Translations under genes and position numbers: made by a program | Part shown: in pieces, positions 42,717 through 52,413 of the stretch | Layout: each line of letters opens with the position of its first letter | How positions within the stretch are numbered: the first letter of the stretch is position 1 | Source of the DNA: Afifella marina DSM 2698 | GTDB lineage: Bacteria > Pseudomonadota > Alphaproteobacteria > Rhizobiales > Afifellaceae | DNA: 64,000 nt | Direction: 5' to 3' | Assembly: GCF_900102695.1 (NCBI RefSeq) | Contig: NZ_FMVW01000004.1 | Coordinates: 248,001-312,000 of the forward strand | Notes under the pieces: model-generated | Seen by the model: only the letters and a program-made list of their open reading frames with translations | Database searches by the model: none | What the model was told of the DNA's origin: nothing

Positions 42717-43322
42717 TCAACTCGCCTTCTCGTCCCCGGGCAGAACGTAGTCCGGCCCTTCCCACGGGGAGAGAAAATCGAAACTCCGAAATTCCTGTTG
42801 GAGCTTCACCGGCTCGTAGACGACGCGCGCCTGCTCGTTGTCGTAGCGAACCTCGACGAAACCCGTCAGAGGAAAATCCTTGCGCAACGGATGACCGCGG
42901 AAGCCGTAATCCGTCAGAATGCGCCGAAGGTCCGGATGGCCCGAGAATAGAATGCCGTAAAGGTCGTAGGCCTCGCGCTCAAACCAATCCGCTCCCGGGA
43001 ACACCTCGGTCACAGACGGCACAGCCGTATTCTCGTCCGCCTGAACCTTGACGCGGATGCGTGCATTCTGGCGCGGGCTCAAGAGATGATAGACGACGTC
43101 GAAACGGCGGCGGCGCGCAGGATAATCGACGCCACAGACGTCGATGAAACAGACAAACTGCAGCCGCGCATCATCGCGCAGGAAGCGCAGAGTCTGGACG
43201 ATGTCGACAGGATCGACGGTGATCGTCAATTCGCCATAGGCGATGACGGATTCTTCCACCCGCTCGCCGAGATGTCCGGCAATGTGAGAGGCGATATCCG
43301 CCAGGCTTTCGGTGTCGGCCAT
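42717..43322 (-). CDS. nuoC: NADH-quinone oxidoreductase subunit C
   Basis: NuoC is the 30-kDa peripheral subunit. The 201-aa protein shows the family signature ERAYDLYGI (as [41 protein letters not shown]) and ends [19 protein letters not shown]. The ATG at 43322 has GGTGAG about nine bases upstream. An in-frame GTG at 43334 overlaps the nuoB stop by 4 bases and is the alternative start. nuoB is immediately upstream. Confidence 0.96.
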   Translation of the reverse strand: MADTESLADIASHIAGHLGERVEESVIAYGELTITVDPVDIVQTLRFLRDDARLQFVCFIDVCGVDYPARRRRFDVVYHLLSPRQNARIRVKVQADENTAVPSVTEVFPGADWFEREAYDLYGILFSGHPDLRRILTDYGFRGHPLRKDFPLTGFVEVRYDNEQARVVYEPVKLQQEFRSFDFLSPWEGPDYVLPGDEKAS

Positions 43323-43330
43323 GATCTCGC

Positions 43331-43906
43331 TCACCGCTCAATCGTGCCAGTGCGGCGGATCTTCTTCTGCAGAAGCAACACGCCGTACAGAAGCGCTTCC
43401 GCCGTCGGCGGACAACCGGGCACGTAGATGTCGACGGGCACGACGCGGTCGCAACCCCGCACCACGGAATAGGAATAATGGTAGTAGCCGCCGCCATTGG
43501 CGCATGAGCCCATGGAGATGACGTAGCGCGGCTCCGGCATCTGGTCGTAGACCTTCCTGAGCGCCGGGGCCATTTTGTTGGTCAACGTGCCCGCCACGAT
43601 CATTACGTCCGACTGGCGCGGCGAGGCGCGCGGCGCAAAACCGAAACGCTCCACGTCATAGCGTGGGCCGGATGTCTGCATCATCTCGATGGCGCAACAG
43701 GCGAGCCCGAAGGTCATCCACATCAAAGAGCCGGTGCGCGACCAGTTGATCAGCTCGTCGGTCGAGGTGACGAGCCAACCCTTGTCGGCGAGCTCATTGT
43801 TGATCTCGCTGAAGAAGGGATCCCCCTGGCGCGGCAGCGTCGACGAGCCTTCGCGCCCAAGAGGATGCGGGTCGTCGATGCGCGGGCGAGCGTCGGTCAA
43901 TCCCAT
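43331..43906 (-). CDS. nuoB: NADH-quinone oxidoreductase subunit B
   Basis: NuoB holds cluster N2, the final electron donor to quinone. The 191-aa protein has the tandem-Cys motif [12 protein letters not shown], the [42 protein letters not shown] segment and [21 protein letters not shown]. The ATG at 43906 has GGGAG seven bases upstream, which decides it over an ATG seven codons earlier. It overlaps the nuoA stop by 10 bases. Confidence 0.97.
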   Translation of the reverse strand: MGLTDARPRIDDPHPLGREGSSTLPRQGDPFFSEINNELADKGWLVTSTDELINWSRTGSLMWMTFGLACCAIEMMQTSGPRYDVERFGFAPRASPRQSDVMIVAGTLTNKMAPALRKVYDQMPEPRYVISMGSCANGGGYYHYSYSVVRGCDRVVPVDIYVPGCPPTAEALLYGVLLLQKKIRRTGTIER

Positions 43907-44265
43907 TCCAGAGCTCCCTTTTTCCATTCGTAGACGAAGCCAATCGTAAGCACGGCGAGAAACACCATCATCGACCAGAAGCCGAACCAGCCGACGGTGT
44001 GAAACGCCACAGCCCAGGGGAAGAGAAAGGCCACTTCGAGGTCGAAGATGATGAACAAGATGGCGACCAGGTAGAACCGCACGTCAAATTTCATACGGGC
44101 GTCATCGAAGGCGTTGAAGCCGCATTCGTAAGCCGACAGCTTCTCCGGATCCGGTGCACTGTGGGCAACGATAAATGGAGAAACCAGCAACGCCAGGCCG
44201 ATAACCAGCGCAAGCGCAATGAAAATGACGATGGGCAGATAGCTGAGAAGAAGCTCGTTCATCAT
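43897..44265 (-). CDS. nuoA: NADH-quinone oxidoreductase subunit A
   Basis: NuoA is a three-helix membrane subunit. The 122-aa protein starts [23 protein letters not shown]. It contains the conserved [45 protein letters not shown] with the quinone-site loop cysteine and the acidic residues. Two adjacent ATGs (44265, 44262) are possible; a longer in-frame start at 44307 adds a non-conserved leader. It is the first gene of the 14-gene nuo operon. Confidence 0.96.
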   Translation of the reverse strand: MMNELLLSYLPIVIFIALALVIGLALLVSPFIVAHSAPDPEKLSAYECGFNAFDDARMKFDVRFYLVAILFIIFDLEVAFLFPWAVAFHTVGWFGFWSMMVFLAVLTIGFVYEWKKGALEWD

Positions 44266-44292
44266 AACGACCGGGCCATCCCCGGTAGACGG

Positions 44293-44320
44293 TATGTATT
44301 GGCGCAAGTCACAGCGTCAA
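44293..44320 (-). promoter_or_regulatory. Candidate nuo operon promoter
   Basis: Minus-strand -35 TTGACG (44315-44320) and -10 TACATA (44293-44298) with a 16-base spacer, starting about 20 bases upstream of the nuoA ATG. It is the best pair in the gap between the CPBP gene and nuoA. Confidence 0.5.
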
Positions 44321-44405
44321 TGGTTCATCCGGGTGCGACGGAGGGGATTTTCCAATCGCACCACTGTGTGAGTTAGACCGGGACCTCGTCCTGCGCAACC
44401 CTGTC

Positions 44406-45074
44406 TCATCCACCAGCGCTCAGATAAAAGAACCGGCCGAGACCGATGGTGAAGACGAGGTCACCATAGAGGACGTGTTCCAACCAAACGGGCCAGAAAG
44501 AGCGCGCTTGCTCGTAGCGCCGGGCCAGGAGAAGCCCCAACAGAAAGGCCCCGGTAACGGACACCGCGCTGCCGAAAATGATGTGGGCGACGGCAAAGAG
44601 GGCCGCATTCGCGGCGACGGCGACCGCCGCGTGATGCCCGAAGAGGCTGCGATAGCGATGGAAGAACCACACCCGATAGATGAGCTCCTGTGGCAGCGCC
44701 GACAGGAGAGGATAGAGGATGAGGATCAGAAGCCAGCGCTGGGGATGGATCCGCGGCAAGCCGAAAAGTCCGTCCGGCAGAAACCAGGCGGTGGCAGCCG
44801 TCAAAAAGGCGGCTGCCCCGACGAACAGAATCAGGATCCGGCGAAGAACCCCGATCGGCCAATGCAGCCGGAACGTCTCCTTCCAGCGAAATGAGCGATC
44901 CCCCGCGAAAATCAGAAGAATCGCAGGCAGCGTCATTGTCAGCAACGCGAAGACCGGCATGTGCCAGTTGATCACCATCCAATGGATCGCGAGCGGGGCC
45001 GCGAGATAGAGGAGCGCCGCCTCACCTAGCAGGCGGAACCGCAATCGTGGCGGACGTGCTTGCCTCGACTCCAC
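44406..45074 (-). CDS. CPBP-family intramembrane metalloprotease (CAAX protease-like)
   Basis: A 222-aa protein with six to seven hydrophobic helices and the CPBP/ABI motifs in the second half: motif 1 QE-xxx-R at residues 129-134 (LPQELIYRVWFFHR), motif 2 FxxxH at 160-164 (FAVAHIIFG), and a third His at 200 (WLEHVLYG). The first motif is usually EExxxR; here the first Glu is Gln, while the second Glu (130) is kept. Family members are glutamate/zinc membrane proteases or immunity proteins; the substrate is unknown. It lies upstream of nuoA on the same strand, but the intervening promoter suggests a separate unit. Confidence 0.85.
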   Translation of the reverse strand: MESRQARPPRLRFRLLGEAALLYLAAPLAIHWMVINWHMPVFALLTMTLPAILLIFAGDRSFRWKETFRLHWPIGVLRRILILFVGAAAFLTAATAWFLPDGLFGLPRIHPQRWLLILILYPLLSALPQELIYRVWFFHRYRSLFGHHAAVAVAANAALFAVAHIIFGSAVSVTGAFLLGLLLARRYEQARSFWPVWLEHVLYGDLVFTIGLGRFFYLSAGG

Positions 45075-45247
45075 CCCTCTTCCGGCCTCTCCCAGAGAAT
45101 TCCCTTCGCCGCCCGTAACCTATGGCACGCCTTGCCTGCGCCCATGGTCATCGTTTGCGGGACTTGGGCTTCTTCCAGCGGGCTTCAGGCGTCGTCAGAC
45201 ATACCGCTTGGGGGACGGCAGACAGAAACCAGGAAAGCTGTCAGGCC

Positions 45248-45284
45248 CCTTCCCCACCCACAGAAGTTCTGCGGGCGGGGAAGG
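45248..45284 (-). repeat. Long inverted repeat downstream of the VWA-RTX gene
   Basis: Two 18-base arms (45248-45265 and 45267-45284) are complementary apart from G-T pairs, giving a very stable hairpin. No T-run follows on either strand. It lies 33 bases after the stop of the VWA-RTX gene, so it may end or protect that transcript. Confidence 0.65.
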
Positions 45285-45316
45285 CTGTTTCAGCGCAGGC
45301 GTCCAGGCCTACGAGG

Positions 45317-46753
45317 TCAGAAATAAACGTCGGAGATGCTGAACTCCCCCGCAGTCACGCCGTCGATCGTGATGCTCCCGCCTTCGGCGAAGCTAATGAC
45401 GACATTGCCGGAGGCGTCGGTCGAAAGAGCGGCATCGAGCTTGGCGGTACTGTCGATCGAGGTTTCGGAGAGATCGATGTGGTCACGACCATCCTCGAAC
45501 CCGTAGACGGTGTCGTCGCCATTGTTCGGGCCGGCGGCATAGACGTCATATGAGTACGAATCAGAGCCCAGATAGATCACGTCGTTGCCGGAGCCGCCGT
45601 AGATGACGTCATCGTCCTCGCCGCCGAAGATCGTATCATTGCCCGCAGCGCCGTAGATCGTATCAGCGCCTGCACCACCTGCGACCTCGTCATTGCCTGA
45701 GCCTGCGCCGAGGATGTCGTCGTCCGCACCGCCGACCAGAAGGTCGTGACCCGCTCCGATATAGGCCACGTCCGAGCCACTCCCGCCGTAGATCACATCG
45801 CGAGAGGCGTCAGAGCCTCCGTAGATCGTGTCGTTGTCGTCGCCGCCGTACAGGGAATCAGCGCCAGTTCCGCCGCCAAGGATGTCATCGCCCTTGGCAC
45901 CGCCGATGACGTCGTTACCGGCCGCACCATAGGCCTGGTCGGAGCCATCGCCGCTCCAAATCTTGTCGGCTTCTCCGCCTCCGAACATCACATCGTTGCC
46001 GGAGCCGCCAAACTCCACGTCGTCGCCTGGCCCGCCGAAAATCTGATCGCTCCCACCGGCGCCGGAGATTGTATCGGCTCCGCCTCCACCGATCAGAGTG
46101 TCGAAGCCGATCCCGCCATTCAGGGCGTCATCCCCAGACGTGCCGGTGATAGGATCGGTGCCCGTCAGGATCACCGAGAGAAGCGAATCAATCACATCCT
46201 CGGTGGTTTCCGCTTCAATTACGCCGCCTCCTGTCGCGGAGGCCAGGTCTTCGAAAGCCTCTTTGGTACCACCGTCGATGCCGGAGCCGGAAACGCCGAT
46301 GATAACGCCGTAGATCTGCACATCCTGATCGTTGGCGAGAGACACCACCTCATCATGAAGGTCCGTGTCCTTGGGAGGCGCGTCACCAAATAGAATGATA
46401 CGCCGCGCCTCGGCTTCCGGGCGCCAGGCGCCGATATCGCCGTCAAGCGCATGCAGAAGACCTGCGTTGACGAGTTCTGGGAGGTCGCCGCCGCCGGACG
46501 CGTAGAGCCCCTCAATCGCCTCGCGGGCCGCAGTCTCCCGGGCCGAGATGCTCGTATCGTTCGTAAAATTCAGAACAACTTCAGTATCCGGGTCGTTGTA
46601 CGCCACCAATGCAACGCGCGCATCAGTTGTCCCCGAGCCAAAAATCGCGTCGATAACAGATGTGACACTCTCTTTTACCGTATCGATCTCATCCCACATG
46701 CTTCCCGTGGTATCGATCACAAAGGTAATGTCCTGTTGAATGCTCGTCGCCAT
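45317..46753 (-). CDS. VWA-domain protein with RTX calcium-binding repeats
   Basis: From the ATG at 46753 (GGGGGA eight bases upstream) the product is 478 aa. Residues 5-195 are a von Willebrand A domain with a MIDAS motif DTTGS (14-18), a second MIDAS-like aspartate region and a Rossmann-like hydrophobic pattern. Residues 205-400 are about 20 glycine/aspartate nonapeptide repeats of the RTX type (GGxGxDxhx), a calcium-bound beta-roll. Residues 400-478 end ISDVYF, like C-terminal type I secretion signals. There is no N-terminal signal peptide. No T1SS transporter genes are near. Adhesion or surface display is an inference from the domains. Confidence 0.88.
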   Translation of the reverse strand: MATSIQQDITFVIDTTGSMWDEIDTVKESVTSVIDAIFGSGTTDARVALVAYNDPDTEVVLNFTNDTSISARETAAREAIEGLYASGGGDLPELVNAGLLHALDGDIGAWRPEAEARRIILFGDAPPKDTDLHDEVVSLANDQDVQIYGVIIGVSGSGIDGGTKEAFEDLASATGGGVIEAETTEDVIDSLLSVILTGTDPITGTSGDDALNGGIGFDTLIGGGGADTISGAGGSDQIFGGPGDDVEFGGSGNDVMFGGGEADKIWSGDGSDQAYGAAGNDVIGGAKGDDILGGGTGADSLYGGDDNDTIYGGSDASRDVIYGGSGSDVAYIGAGHDLLVGGADDDILGAGSGNDEVAGGAGADTIYGAAGNDTIFGGEDDDVIYGGSGNDVIYLGSDSYSYDVYAAGPNNGDDTVYGFEDGRDHIDLSETSIDSTAKLDAALSTDASGNVVISFAEGGSITIDGVTAGEFSISDVYF

Positions 46754-47494
46754 GCCTTTTTCCCCCAGATGCATTACATAATTATAATTTTAGTGACTTT
46801 TTATGGGCCTTGTCTAGCCTCGTTCTAATTTTCGAGGCCTTCCTGCAAGCTTCGATAAAATCGGGTTTCTCGCGCCGGAATTCCGCGGCGGCTCTGCAGC
46901 GGCACGGGCGTCCACGCCGACGCATCCCCTCCATAACCGCTCCATCAGCTGGACATCATCACGCTCGCCCAGGAACGGCAGTTCAGCACGCCTGGAAGGT
47001 CCGACTGCAACGCTATCATTCAATCGGACACGCAGCCGGACACGCTCGGCCGGACACGCGACATACGCAGAAGCCCACAGAGCACTCCAGACACGCGCGC
47101 GAGGCCAGCGCCGACCGGAATACCGAGCTCAGGCTCTGAACGGCCTCCTGCGCGCTCCTTGCGGCCTACAGGGCCTGATGAAGGTGCGGAGCCAATCGGG
47201 CGGGGCCCGCAGCTGGGCGAAAGAGCCTCGAAGGTCCCGCTTTTGTGATTCGCCCCTCAGCAGCAGCCGCGCCGAAACGAATCGGCGGAAGGCGGAATCG
47301 GAGAGACCCTCTCCGCCGTATGGGCAGGAATCGTCGGCATCAGCGATGGCGCCTGGGAATCAATCCGAGCGCTGCGAGCCGGCAGATCGAGAGCCAAAGA
47401 GATGTGGATGAGGTTTGGAGAATTCCGCCCTCGAGGGAGAGAGGCATTCTCTCTCCGGCGGACCACTCAGACGTTGGTTGGGTCTGAGAAAAAA
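46754..47494. other. 740-base spacer between the VWA-RTX gene and tRNA-Asp
   Basis: No convincing gene. The 60 bases before the VWA-RTX start are strikingly AT-rich (46770-46800) compared with the surroundings, as in many promoters. Further upstream are several short open frames without ribosome binding sites or recognised products, and three CGGACACGC direct repeats. No integrase fragment or tRNA duplicate was found. Confidence 0.5.
47025..47059. repeat. Three short direct repeats (CGGACACGC)
   Basis: Exact 9-base copies at 47025-47033, 47037-47045 and 47051-47059, with period 12 to 14 bases. They lie in the non-coding spacer between tRNA-Asp and the VWA-RTX gene. Purpose unknown; could be a small regulator site or drift. 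Confidence 0.5.
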
Positions 47495-47571
47495 TGGCGG
47501 GAGTGACGGGGCTCGAACCCGCGACCTCCGGCGTGACAGGCCGGCACTCTAACCAACTGAGCTACACCCCC
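47495..47571 (-). tRNA. tRNA-Asp (anticodon GTC)
   Basis: A 77-nt cloverleaf with encoded CCA. The acceptor stem pairs GGGGGTG with CACTCCC (one G-T), the discriminator base is G as expected for Asp, the anticodon loop CTGTCAC carries GTC, and the T-arm has GGTTCGAGCC. A run of six T follows the CCA directly on the minus strand and serves as terminator. It has its own promoter. Confidence 0.96.
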
Positions 47572-47614
47572 GCGGGTGGCTTCGGGCCAGTGGTTCGGCC
47601 CTCAGCGAGACGGC

Positions 47615-47643
47615 GAGATAGGTCAGTGCGCCGTCTGTGTCAA
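47615..47643 (-). promoter_or_regulatory. tRNA-Asp promoter
   Basis: Perfect -35 TTGACA (47638-47643), a 17-base spacer and -10 TATCTC (47615-47620), with the start about 36 bases before the mature tRNA-Asp end. It lies between tRNA-Val and tRNA-Asp, so the two tRNAs need not share a transcript. Confidence 0.7.
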
Positions 47644-47720
47644 GCGAACACCGAACGATTGGTGCAGCTTTCTGAAACCGGCGCCAGCAAGCCGTTGGTC
47701 GCAAGCTGGCTCCGGGAATG

Positions 47721-47796
47721 TGGTGGGCGGTGACAGGCTCGAACTGCCGACCCTCTCGGTGTAAACGAGATGCTCTACCAACTGAGCTAACCGCCC
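47721..47796 (-). tRNA. tRNA-Val (anticodon TAC)
   Basis: A 76-nt cloverleaf with encoded CCA. The acceptor stem pairs GGGCGGT with ACCGCCC, the discriminator is A, the anticodon loop TTTACAC carries TAC, the D-arm is AGCTCAGTTGGTAGAGC and the T-arm has AGTTCGAGCCT. Confidence 0.96.
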
Positions 47797-47806
47797 GCCG
47801 CCCCCC

Positions 47807-47833
47807 TGTATAAAGGGCGGTCGCTCATGACAA
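47807..47833 (-). promoter_or_regulatory. tRNA-Val promoter
   Basis: -35 TTGTCA (47828-47833) and -10 TATACA (47807-47812) with a 15-base spacer, slightly short. The inferred start is only a few bases upstream of the mature tRNA 5' end. Confidence 0.5.
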
Positions 47834-47871
47834 GTCTGTTGGAAGAGAATGGATTCCGCGAAGACGGAATC

Positions 47872-47897
47872 GAAAAGGCCGAAGAAGTCGGCCTTTC
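47872..47897 (-). terminator. hup terminator
   Basis: On the minus strand AAAGGCCGA (47888-47896 arm) pairs with TCGGCCTTT (47874-47882) around a 5-nt loop, ending in a short T-run. It lies about 20 bases after the HU gene stop. Confidence 0.65.
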
Positions 47898-47915
47898 AAC
47901 AAAACAGCGGGGCTG

Positions 47916-48191
47916 TCAGCTATTGACGGCGTCCTTCAAACCCTTGCCAGGCTTGAATTTCGCCTGCTTGGAAGCCTTGATCTCAATCTTTTCGCCGGTC
48001 TGCGGATTGCGGCCCGTGCTAGCAGCGCGTTCTGAGATGGCGAAATTGCCAAAACCAAGCACGCGCACCTCTTCGCCCTTTTTCAGGGCATCCGTGATGC
48101 AGCCGAAAACGGCTTCCACAGCGTCCGTCGCCTGAGCTTTGGACAGATCCGTCTTCTCCGCCACCGCAGCGGCCAATTCACCCTTGTTCAT
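47916..48191 (-). CDS. hup: DNA-binding protein HU
   Basis: HU is an abundant histone-like protein that bends and compacts DNA as a dimer. The 91-aa call starts MNKGELAAAVAEKTDLSKAQA with GGGAG eight bases upstream; an in-frame ATG two codons earlier is too close to that site. It contains the IHF/HU signature GFGNFAISERAASTGRNPQTGEKIEI, including the DNA-arm RNP motif, and ends KFKPGKGLKDAVNS. It lies downstream of lon, a common arrangement, but behind the lon terminator. Confidence 0.96.
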   Translation of the reverse strand: MNKGELAAAVAEKTDLSKAQATDAVEAVFGCITDALKKGEEVRVLGFGNFAISERAASTGRNPQTGEKIEIKASKQAKFKPGKGLKDAVNS

Positions 48192-48315
48192 TCTCATTCT
48201 CCCTTTGTCGAGATGGCGATTCTCTGCGTCACATTAACGCCTGGGGCAAGCGCCAGAGCCCGGAAAATCTGCAAAATCTTCAAGAAAACTGGGCATTTCC
48301 GCAACTTTGAACGAC

Positions 48316-48340
48316 AAAACGGCCCGGAAGGTTCCGGGCC
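48316..48340 (-). terminator. lon terminator
   Basis: A perfect 9-bp stem (48321-48329 and 48332-48340, 2-nt spacer) followed on the minus strand by GTTTTG, 20 bases after the lon stop. Confidence 0.75.
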
Positions 48341-48359
48341 GCCTGAAGTTCAAGCGCAA

Positions 48360-50789
48360 TCAGTGCGCAATCATCGTTGCGGCGTTGTCATCCTCGGCGA
48401 CGTCGGAGCGTTTTGGCTCGTTCTCCACCTCACTCCACACGATCGGCTCCGGCTCCCGGACCAATGCGTGCCGCAGGACATTGTCCATGCGGGCAACGGG
48501 AATGATCTCAAGACCGCTCTTCACGTTGTCCGGAATCTCCGCCAAATCCTTGGCATTGTCTTCCGGGATGAGCACGGTCTTGATGCCGCCGCGGAGGGCC
48601 GCCAGCAGCTTCTCCTTGAGCCCACCAATCGGCAGAACGCGACCGCGCAAGGTGATCTCACCGGTCATGGCCACATCGCGACGCACCGGGATGCCGGTCA
48701 TGACCGAGACGATCGCCGTCACCATCGCGATACCCGCAGACGGCCCATCCTTCGGCGTGGCTCCCTCGGGCACGTGCACGTGAATATCGCGCCGATCAAA
48801 CAAAGGCGGCTCGATGCCGAAATCGACGGCCCGCGAGCGCACATAGGATGCCGCCGCGGAAATCGATTCCTTCATCACGTCGCGAAGGTTGCCGGTGACG
48901 GTCATCTTGCCCTTGCCGGGCATCATGACGCCCTCAATGGTGAGGAGATCACCGCCGACTTCGGTCCAGGCTAGGCCGGTCACGACACCGGTCATGTCCT
49001 CCCTTTCGGCTTCACCAAATCGGTAACGCGCCACGCCGAGATAATCGGACAGATTATCGGAGGTGATCGCGACCTTCTTTTCGTCGCTCGTGAGGAGCTT
49101 CTTCACCGCCTTGCGGGCGAGTGTGGCGAGCTCGCGCTCGAGATTTCTGACGCCCGCTTCCCGCGTGTAGCGGCGAATCACCGTCCGGAGTGCCTCGTCG
49201 TCGATCGAGAACTCGCCCTTCCTGAGGCCGTGATCCTTCTCCGACTTCGGCAGGAGATGACGACGGGCAATCTCGACCTTCTCATCTTCGGTGTATCCGG
49301 CGATGCGAATGATCTCCATACGGTCCATCAAGGCCGGCGGGATGTTGAGCGTATTCGCGGTCGTCACGAACATCACGTCCGAGAGGTCGTATTCGACCTC
49401 CAGATAGTGATCCATGAACGTTGCGTTCTGCTCAGGATCGAGCACCTCGAGAAGCGCCGACGACGGATCGCCGCGGAAATCCATCCCCATCTTGTCGATT
49501 TCGTCGAGCAGGAAAAGCGGGTTGGACTTCTTCGCCTTGCGCATCGACTGGATCACCTTGCCGGGCATCGAGCCGATATAGGTGCGCCTGTGGCCGCGGA
49601 TTTCCGCTTCGTCACGAACGCCGCCCAGCGACATGCGCACGAAGTTTCGACCGGTCGCCTTTGCGATCGACTTGCCGAGCGAGGTCTTGCCGACGCCGGG
49701 AGGTCCGACGAGACACAGAATCGGCCCCTTCAGCTTGTTGGCCCGGCTTTGCACGGCGAGGTACTCGACGATCCGCTCCTTGACCTTCTCAAGACCGTAA
49801 TGATCGGTCTCAAGCACGGATTCGGCATGACCGAGATCGTTCTTGACCCGGGTGCGCTTGCCCCACGGGATGCTGAGCAGCCAATCCAGATAATTGCGCA
49901 CGACGGTCGCCTCGGCAGACATCGGGCTCATCTGGCGCAGCTTCTTCATCTCCGCTTCGGCCTTCTCGCGGGCCTCCTTGGAGAGCTTGGTCTTGCCGAT
50001 GCGGTCTTCCAGCTCACGCAGCTCGTCGCGTCCGTCTTCCGAATCGCCGAGCTCCTTCTGGATCGCCTTCATCTGCTCGTTGAGGTAGTATTCGCGCTGC
50101 GTCTTCTCCATCTGGCGCTTGACGCGCGAGCGGATGCGCTTTTCCACCTGCAAGACGGAGATCTCGCTCTCCATCAGGCCGAGCACCTTTTCCAGCCGGT
50201 CGGTCGCAGATGTGAGAGACAGGATTTCCTGCTTCTCCGGAATGCGAATGGCCAAGTGCGAAGCCACCGTGTCGGCGAGCTTGGCATAATCCTCGATGTT
50301 GGCGACGGCGGTCAGAACTTCCGGGCTCACCTTCTTGTTGAGCTTCACGTAGTTCTCGAATTCCGCGACCACGGAACGAGACAGCGCCTCGACCTCCACC
50401 TCGTCGCCCAGCGTCTCCGGAATCTCCTCGGCCTCGGCCTCGAAGATATCCTTGCGATCGCTGAACTGCTTGATGGACGCACGGCTGCGCCCCTCGACCA
50501 GCACCTTCACGGTGCCGTCGGGCAACTTCAAAAGCTGCAGAACCGAGGCGAGCGTGCCCACCTCGTAAATGCGTTCGGGAGACGGATCCTCGTCGCTGGC
50601 GTCTTTCTGGGTGGCCAGCAGGATCATCTTATCTGCCCGCATCACCTCTTCCAGGGCATTGATCGACTTTTCCCGCCCGACAAAGAGCGGCACGATCATG
50701 TGCGGGAAGACAACGATGTCGCGAAGAGGAAGGACGGGATAAACCCCGTTCCCTTCAGCAGATCCGAGGAAACCAGTGGGTTCTGTCAT
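48360..50789 (-). CDS. lon: ATP-dependent protease La (Lon)
   Basis: Lon is a cytosolic hexameric AAA+ serine protease that degrades misfolded and regulatory proteins (including CcrM and DnaA in related bacteria). The 809-aa protein has an N-terminal LON substrate domain ([21 protein letters not shown]), Walker [13 protein letters not shown], Walker [11 protein letters not shown] and the protease domain with catalytic Ser684 (PKDGPSAG) and Lys725 (GGLKEK). AAGGA lies seven bases before the ATG. clpX is upstream and hup downstream. Confidence 0.98.
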   Translation of the reverse strand: MTEPTGFLGSAEGNGVYPVLPLRDIVVFPHMIVPLFVGREKSINALEEVMRADKMILLATQKDASDEDPSPERIYEVGTLASVLQLLKLPDGTVKVLVEGRSRASIKQFSDRKDIFEAEAEEIPETLGDEVEVEALSRSVVAEFENYVKLNKKVSPEVLTAVANIEDYAKLADTVASHLAIRIPEKQEILSLTSATDRLEKVLGLMESEISVLQVEKRIRSRVKRQMEKTQREYYLNEQMKAIQKELGDSEDGRDELRELEDRIGKTKLSKEAREKAEAEMKKLRQMSPMSAEATVVRNYLDWLLSIPWGKRTRVKNDLGHAESVLETDHYGLEKVKERIVEYLAVQSRANKLKGPILCLVGPPGVGKTSLGKSIAKATGRNFVRMSLGGVRDEAEIRGHRRTYIGSMPGKVIQSMRKAKKSNPLFLLDEIDKMGMDFRGDPSSALLEVLDPEQNATFMDHYLEVEYDLSDVMFVTTANTLNIPPALMDRMEIIRIAGYTEDEKVEIARRHLLPKSEKDHGLRKGEFSIDDEALRTVIRRYTREAGVRNLERELATLARKAVKKLLTSDEKKVAITSDNLSDYLGVARYRFGEAEREDMTGVVTGLAWTEVGGDLLTIEGVMMPGKGKMTVTGNLRDVMKESISAAASYVRSRAVDFGIEPPLFDRRDIHVHVPEGATPKDGPSAGIAMVTAIVSVMTGIPVRRDVAMTGEITLRGRVLPIGGLKEKLLAALRGGIKTVLIPEDNAKDLAEIPDNVKSGLEIIPVARMDNVLRHALVREPEPIVWSEVENEPKRSDVAEDDNAATMIAH

Positions 50790-50984
50790 AAGGATTCCTT
50801 CGCGTTCGCCGGTCGATCCGACGAAATCTCAGTGTAAAGAGTGCTCGCTCACGGGATCACTTTTGGCGCAGACAAAATGACAAGCCACACACATGGCGCG
50901 ACCATTCGAAGCGAGCTTGTTGCGTTACCCGGTTAGGTGGATAGGAGAGGCCCGGTTGTCAACCTGAGGCCTCTCATCGCTTCC

Positions 50985-52265
50985 CTAGGCCGAGCGACCG
51001 GCGTTCTGGGTCTCGGAATGACGTTCCGAGTAAATGTAGAGCGGACGTGCGCTGCCGTTGACCACGTCGCCGGAGATGACGACCTCCTCGACCCCATCGA
51101 GGCCCGGAAGATCGAACATCGTCTCCAGAAGGATCGCTTCCATGATGGAACGCAGGCCGCGAGCGCCCGTCTTGCGCTCGATCGCCTTACGAGCAATCGC
51201 CGCAAGCGCATCCTCATGGAAGGTCAGCTCGACATTCTCCATCTCGAAGAGCCGCTGGTACTGCTTCACCAGCGCGTTCTTCGGCTCTGTCAGAATCGAC
51301 ACGAGAGCCGGCTCGTCGAGATCTTCAAGCGTCGCCACCACCGGCATACGACCGACGAATTCCGGAATGAGACCGAATTTCAGAAGATCTTCCGGCTCCA
51401 CCTGGCTCAGAAGCTCACCGATCTTGCGATCGTCCGGCGAAGCGACGGTTGCGGAGAAGCCGATCGAGGTCTTGCGGCCACGGTCGGAAATGATGCGATC
51501 GAGACCGGCGAACGCGCCGCCGCACACGAACAGGATGTTCGTCGTGTCGACCTGGAGGAATTCCTGCTGCGGGTGCTTGCGTCCGCCCTGTGGCGGCACG
51601 GAAGCAACCGTTCCTTCCATGATTTTCAGCAAGGCCTGCTGGACACCCTCGCCCGATACGTCGCGGGTGATCGAAGGGTTGTCCGACTTGCGGGAAATCT
51701 TGTCGACCTCGTCGATATAGACGATGCCGCGCTGGGCACGTTCCACATTGTAGTCGGCCGCCTGAAGCAGCTTCAGGATGATGTTTTCGACATCCTCACC
51801 GACGTAGCCCGCTTCGGTCAGCGTCGTCGCATCCGCCATTGTGAAAGGCACGTCGAGGATGCGCGCCAAGGTCTGCGCAAGCAGCGTCTTGCCGCAACCG
51901 GTCGGGCCGATCAGGAGGATGTTGGACTTCGCCAACTCCACATCATTGTTGCGCGCCGCATGGTTGAGGCGCTTGTAATGGTTGTGGACAGCGACAGAGA
52001 GTACCTTCTTGGCACCCGTCTGGCCGATCACGTAGTCGTTGAGGACGTTGTAAATCTCTTGAGGCGAAGGAACGCCGTCGCCGGACTTCACCAGCGAGGA
52101 TTTGTTCTCCTCCCGGATGATGTCCATGCACAGCTCGACACACTCGTCGCAGATAAACACGGTCGGTCCCGCGATGAGCTTCCGCACCTCGTGTTGGCTC
52201 TTGCCACAGAAGGAGCAGTAGAGCGTGTTCTTACTGTCCCCGCTGTTACCGCTGATTTTGCTCAT
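50985..52265 (-). CDS. clpX: ATP-dependent Clp protease ATP-binding subunit ClpX
   Basis: ClpX unfolds tagged substrates and feeds them to ClpP. The 426-aa protein has an N-terminal zinc-binding domain (Cys17, Cys20, Cys39, Cys42), Walker A GPTGCGKT at residues 120-127, Walker [10 protein letters not shown], the pore loop GYVGEDVE and the ClpP-contact loop near [22 protein letters not shown] precedes the ATG. It lies between clpP (148-base gap) and lon (195-base gap), the standard clpP-clpX-lon order. Confidence 0.98.
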   Translation of the reverse strand: MSKISGNSGDSKNTLYCSFCGKSQHEVRKLIAGPTVFICDECVELCMDIIREENKSSLVKSGDGVPSPQEIYNVLNDYVIGQTGAKKVLSVAVHNHYKRLNHAARNNDVELAKSNILLIGPTGCGKTLLAQTLARILDVPFTMADATTLTEAGYVGEDVENIILKLLQAADYNVERAQRGIVYIDEVDKISRKSDNPSITRDVSGEGVQQALLKIMEGTVASVPPQGGRKHPQQEFLQVDTTNILFVCGGAFAGLDRIISDRGRKTSIGFSATVASPDDRKIGELLSQVEPEDLLKFGLIPEFVGRMPVVATLEDLDEPALVSILTEPKNALVKQYQRLFEMENVELTFHEDALAAIARKAIERKTGARGLRSIMEAILLETMFDLPGLDGVEEVVISGDVVNGSARPLYIYSERHSETQNAGRSA

Positions 52266-52413
52266 CGGTCACCTCTCCGGTGGGCCAGCCCGCCATTCCG
52301 GCGCCTGGCACGAGGCGCTGCCGCGAAGCGGCACGCCCCTTTCATCGAACATCTTTGGCTGTACGGTTTCAAGATAAACTTAACAGCTTCTAGCCTGCGT
52401 GACGCTTGCAACG

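Noticed and set aside
45577-46313. Repetitive sequence considered as a tandem DNA repeat or CRISPR-like array
   Set aside because: The repetition is protein-level: glycine/aspartate RTX nonapeptides in one intact frame.
46814-47411. Several short open frames between the RTX gene and tRNA-Asp
   Set aside because: No start signals, Arg/Ser-rich shadow composition and no match to integrase or toxin families.
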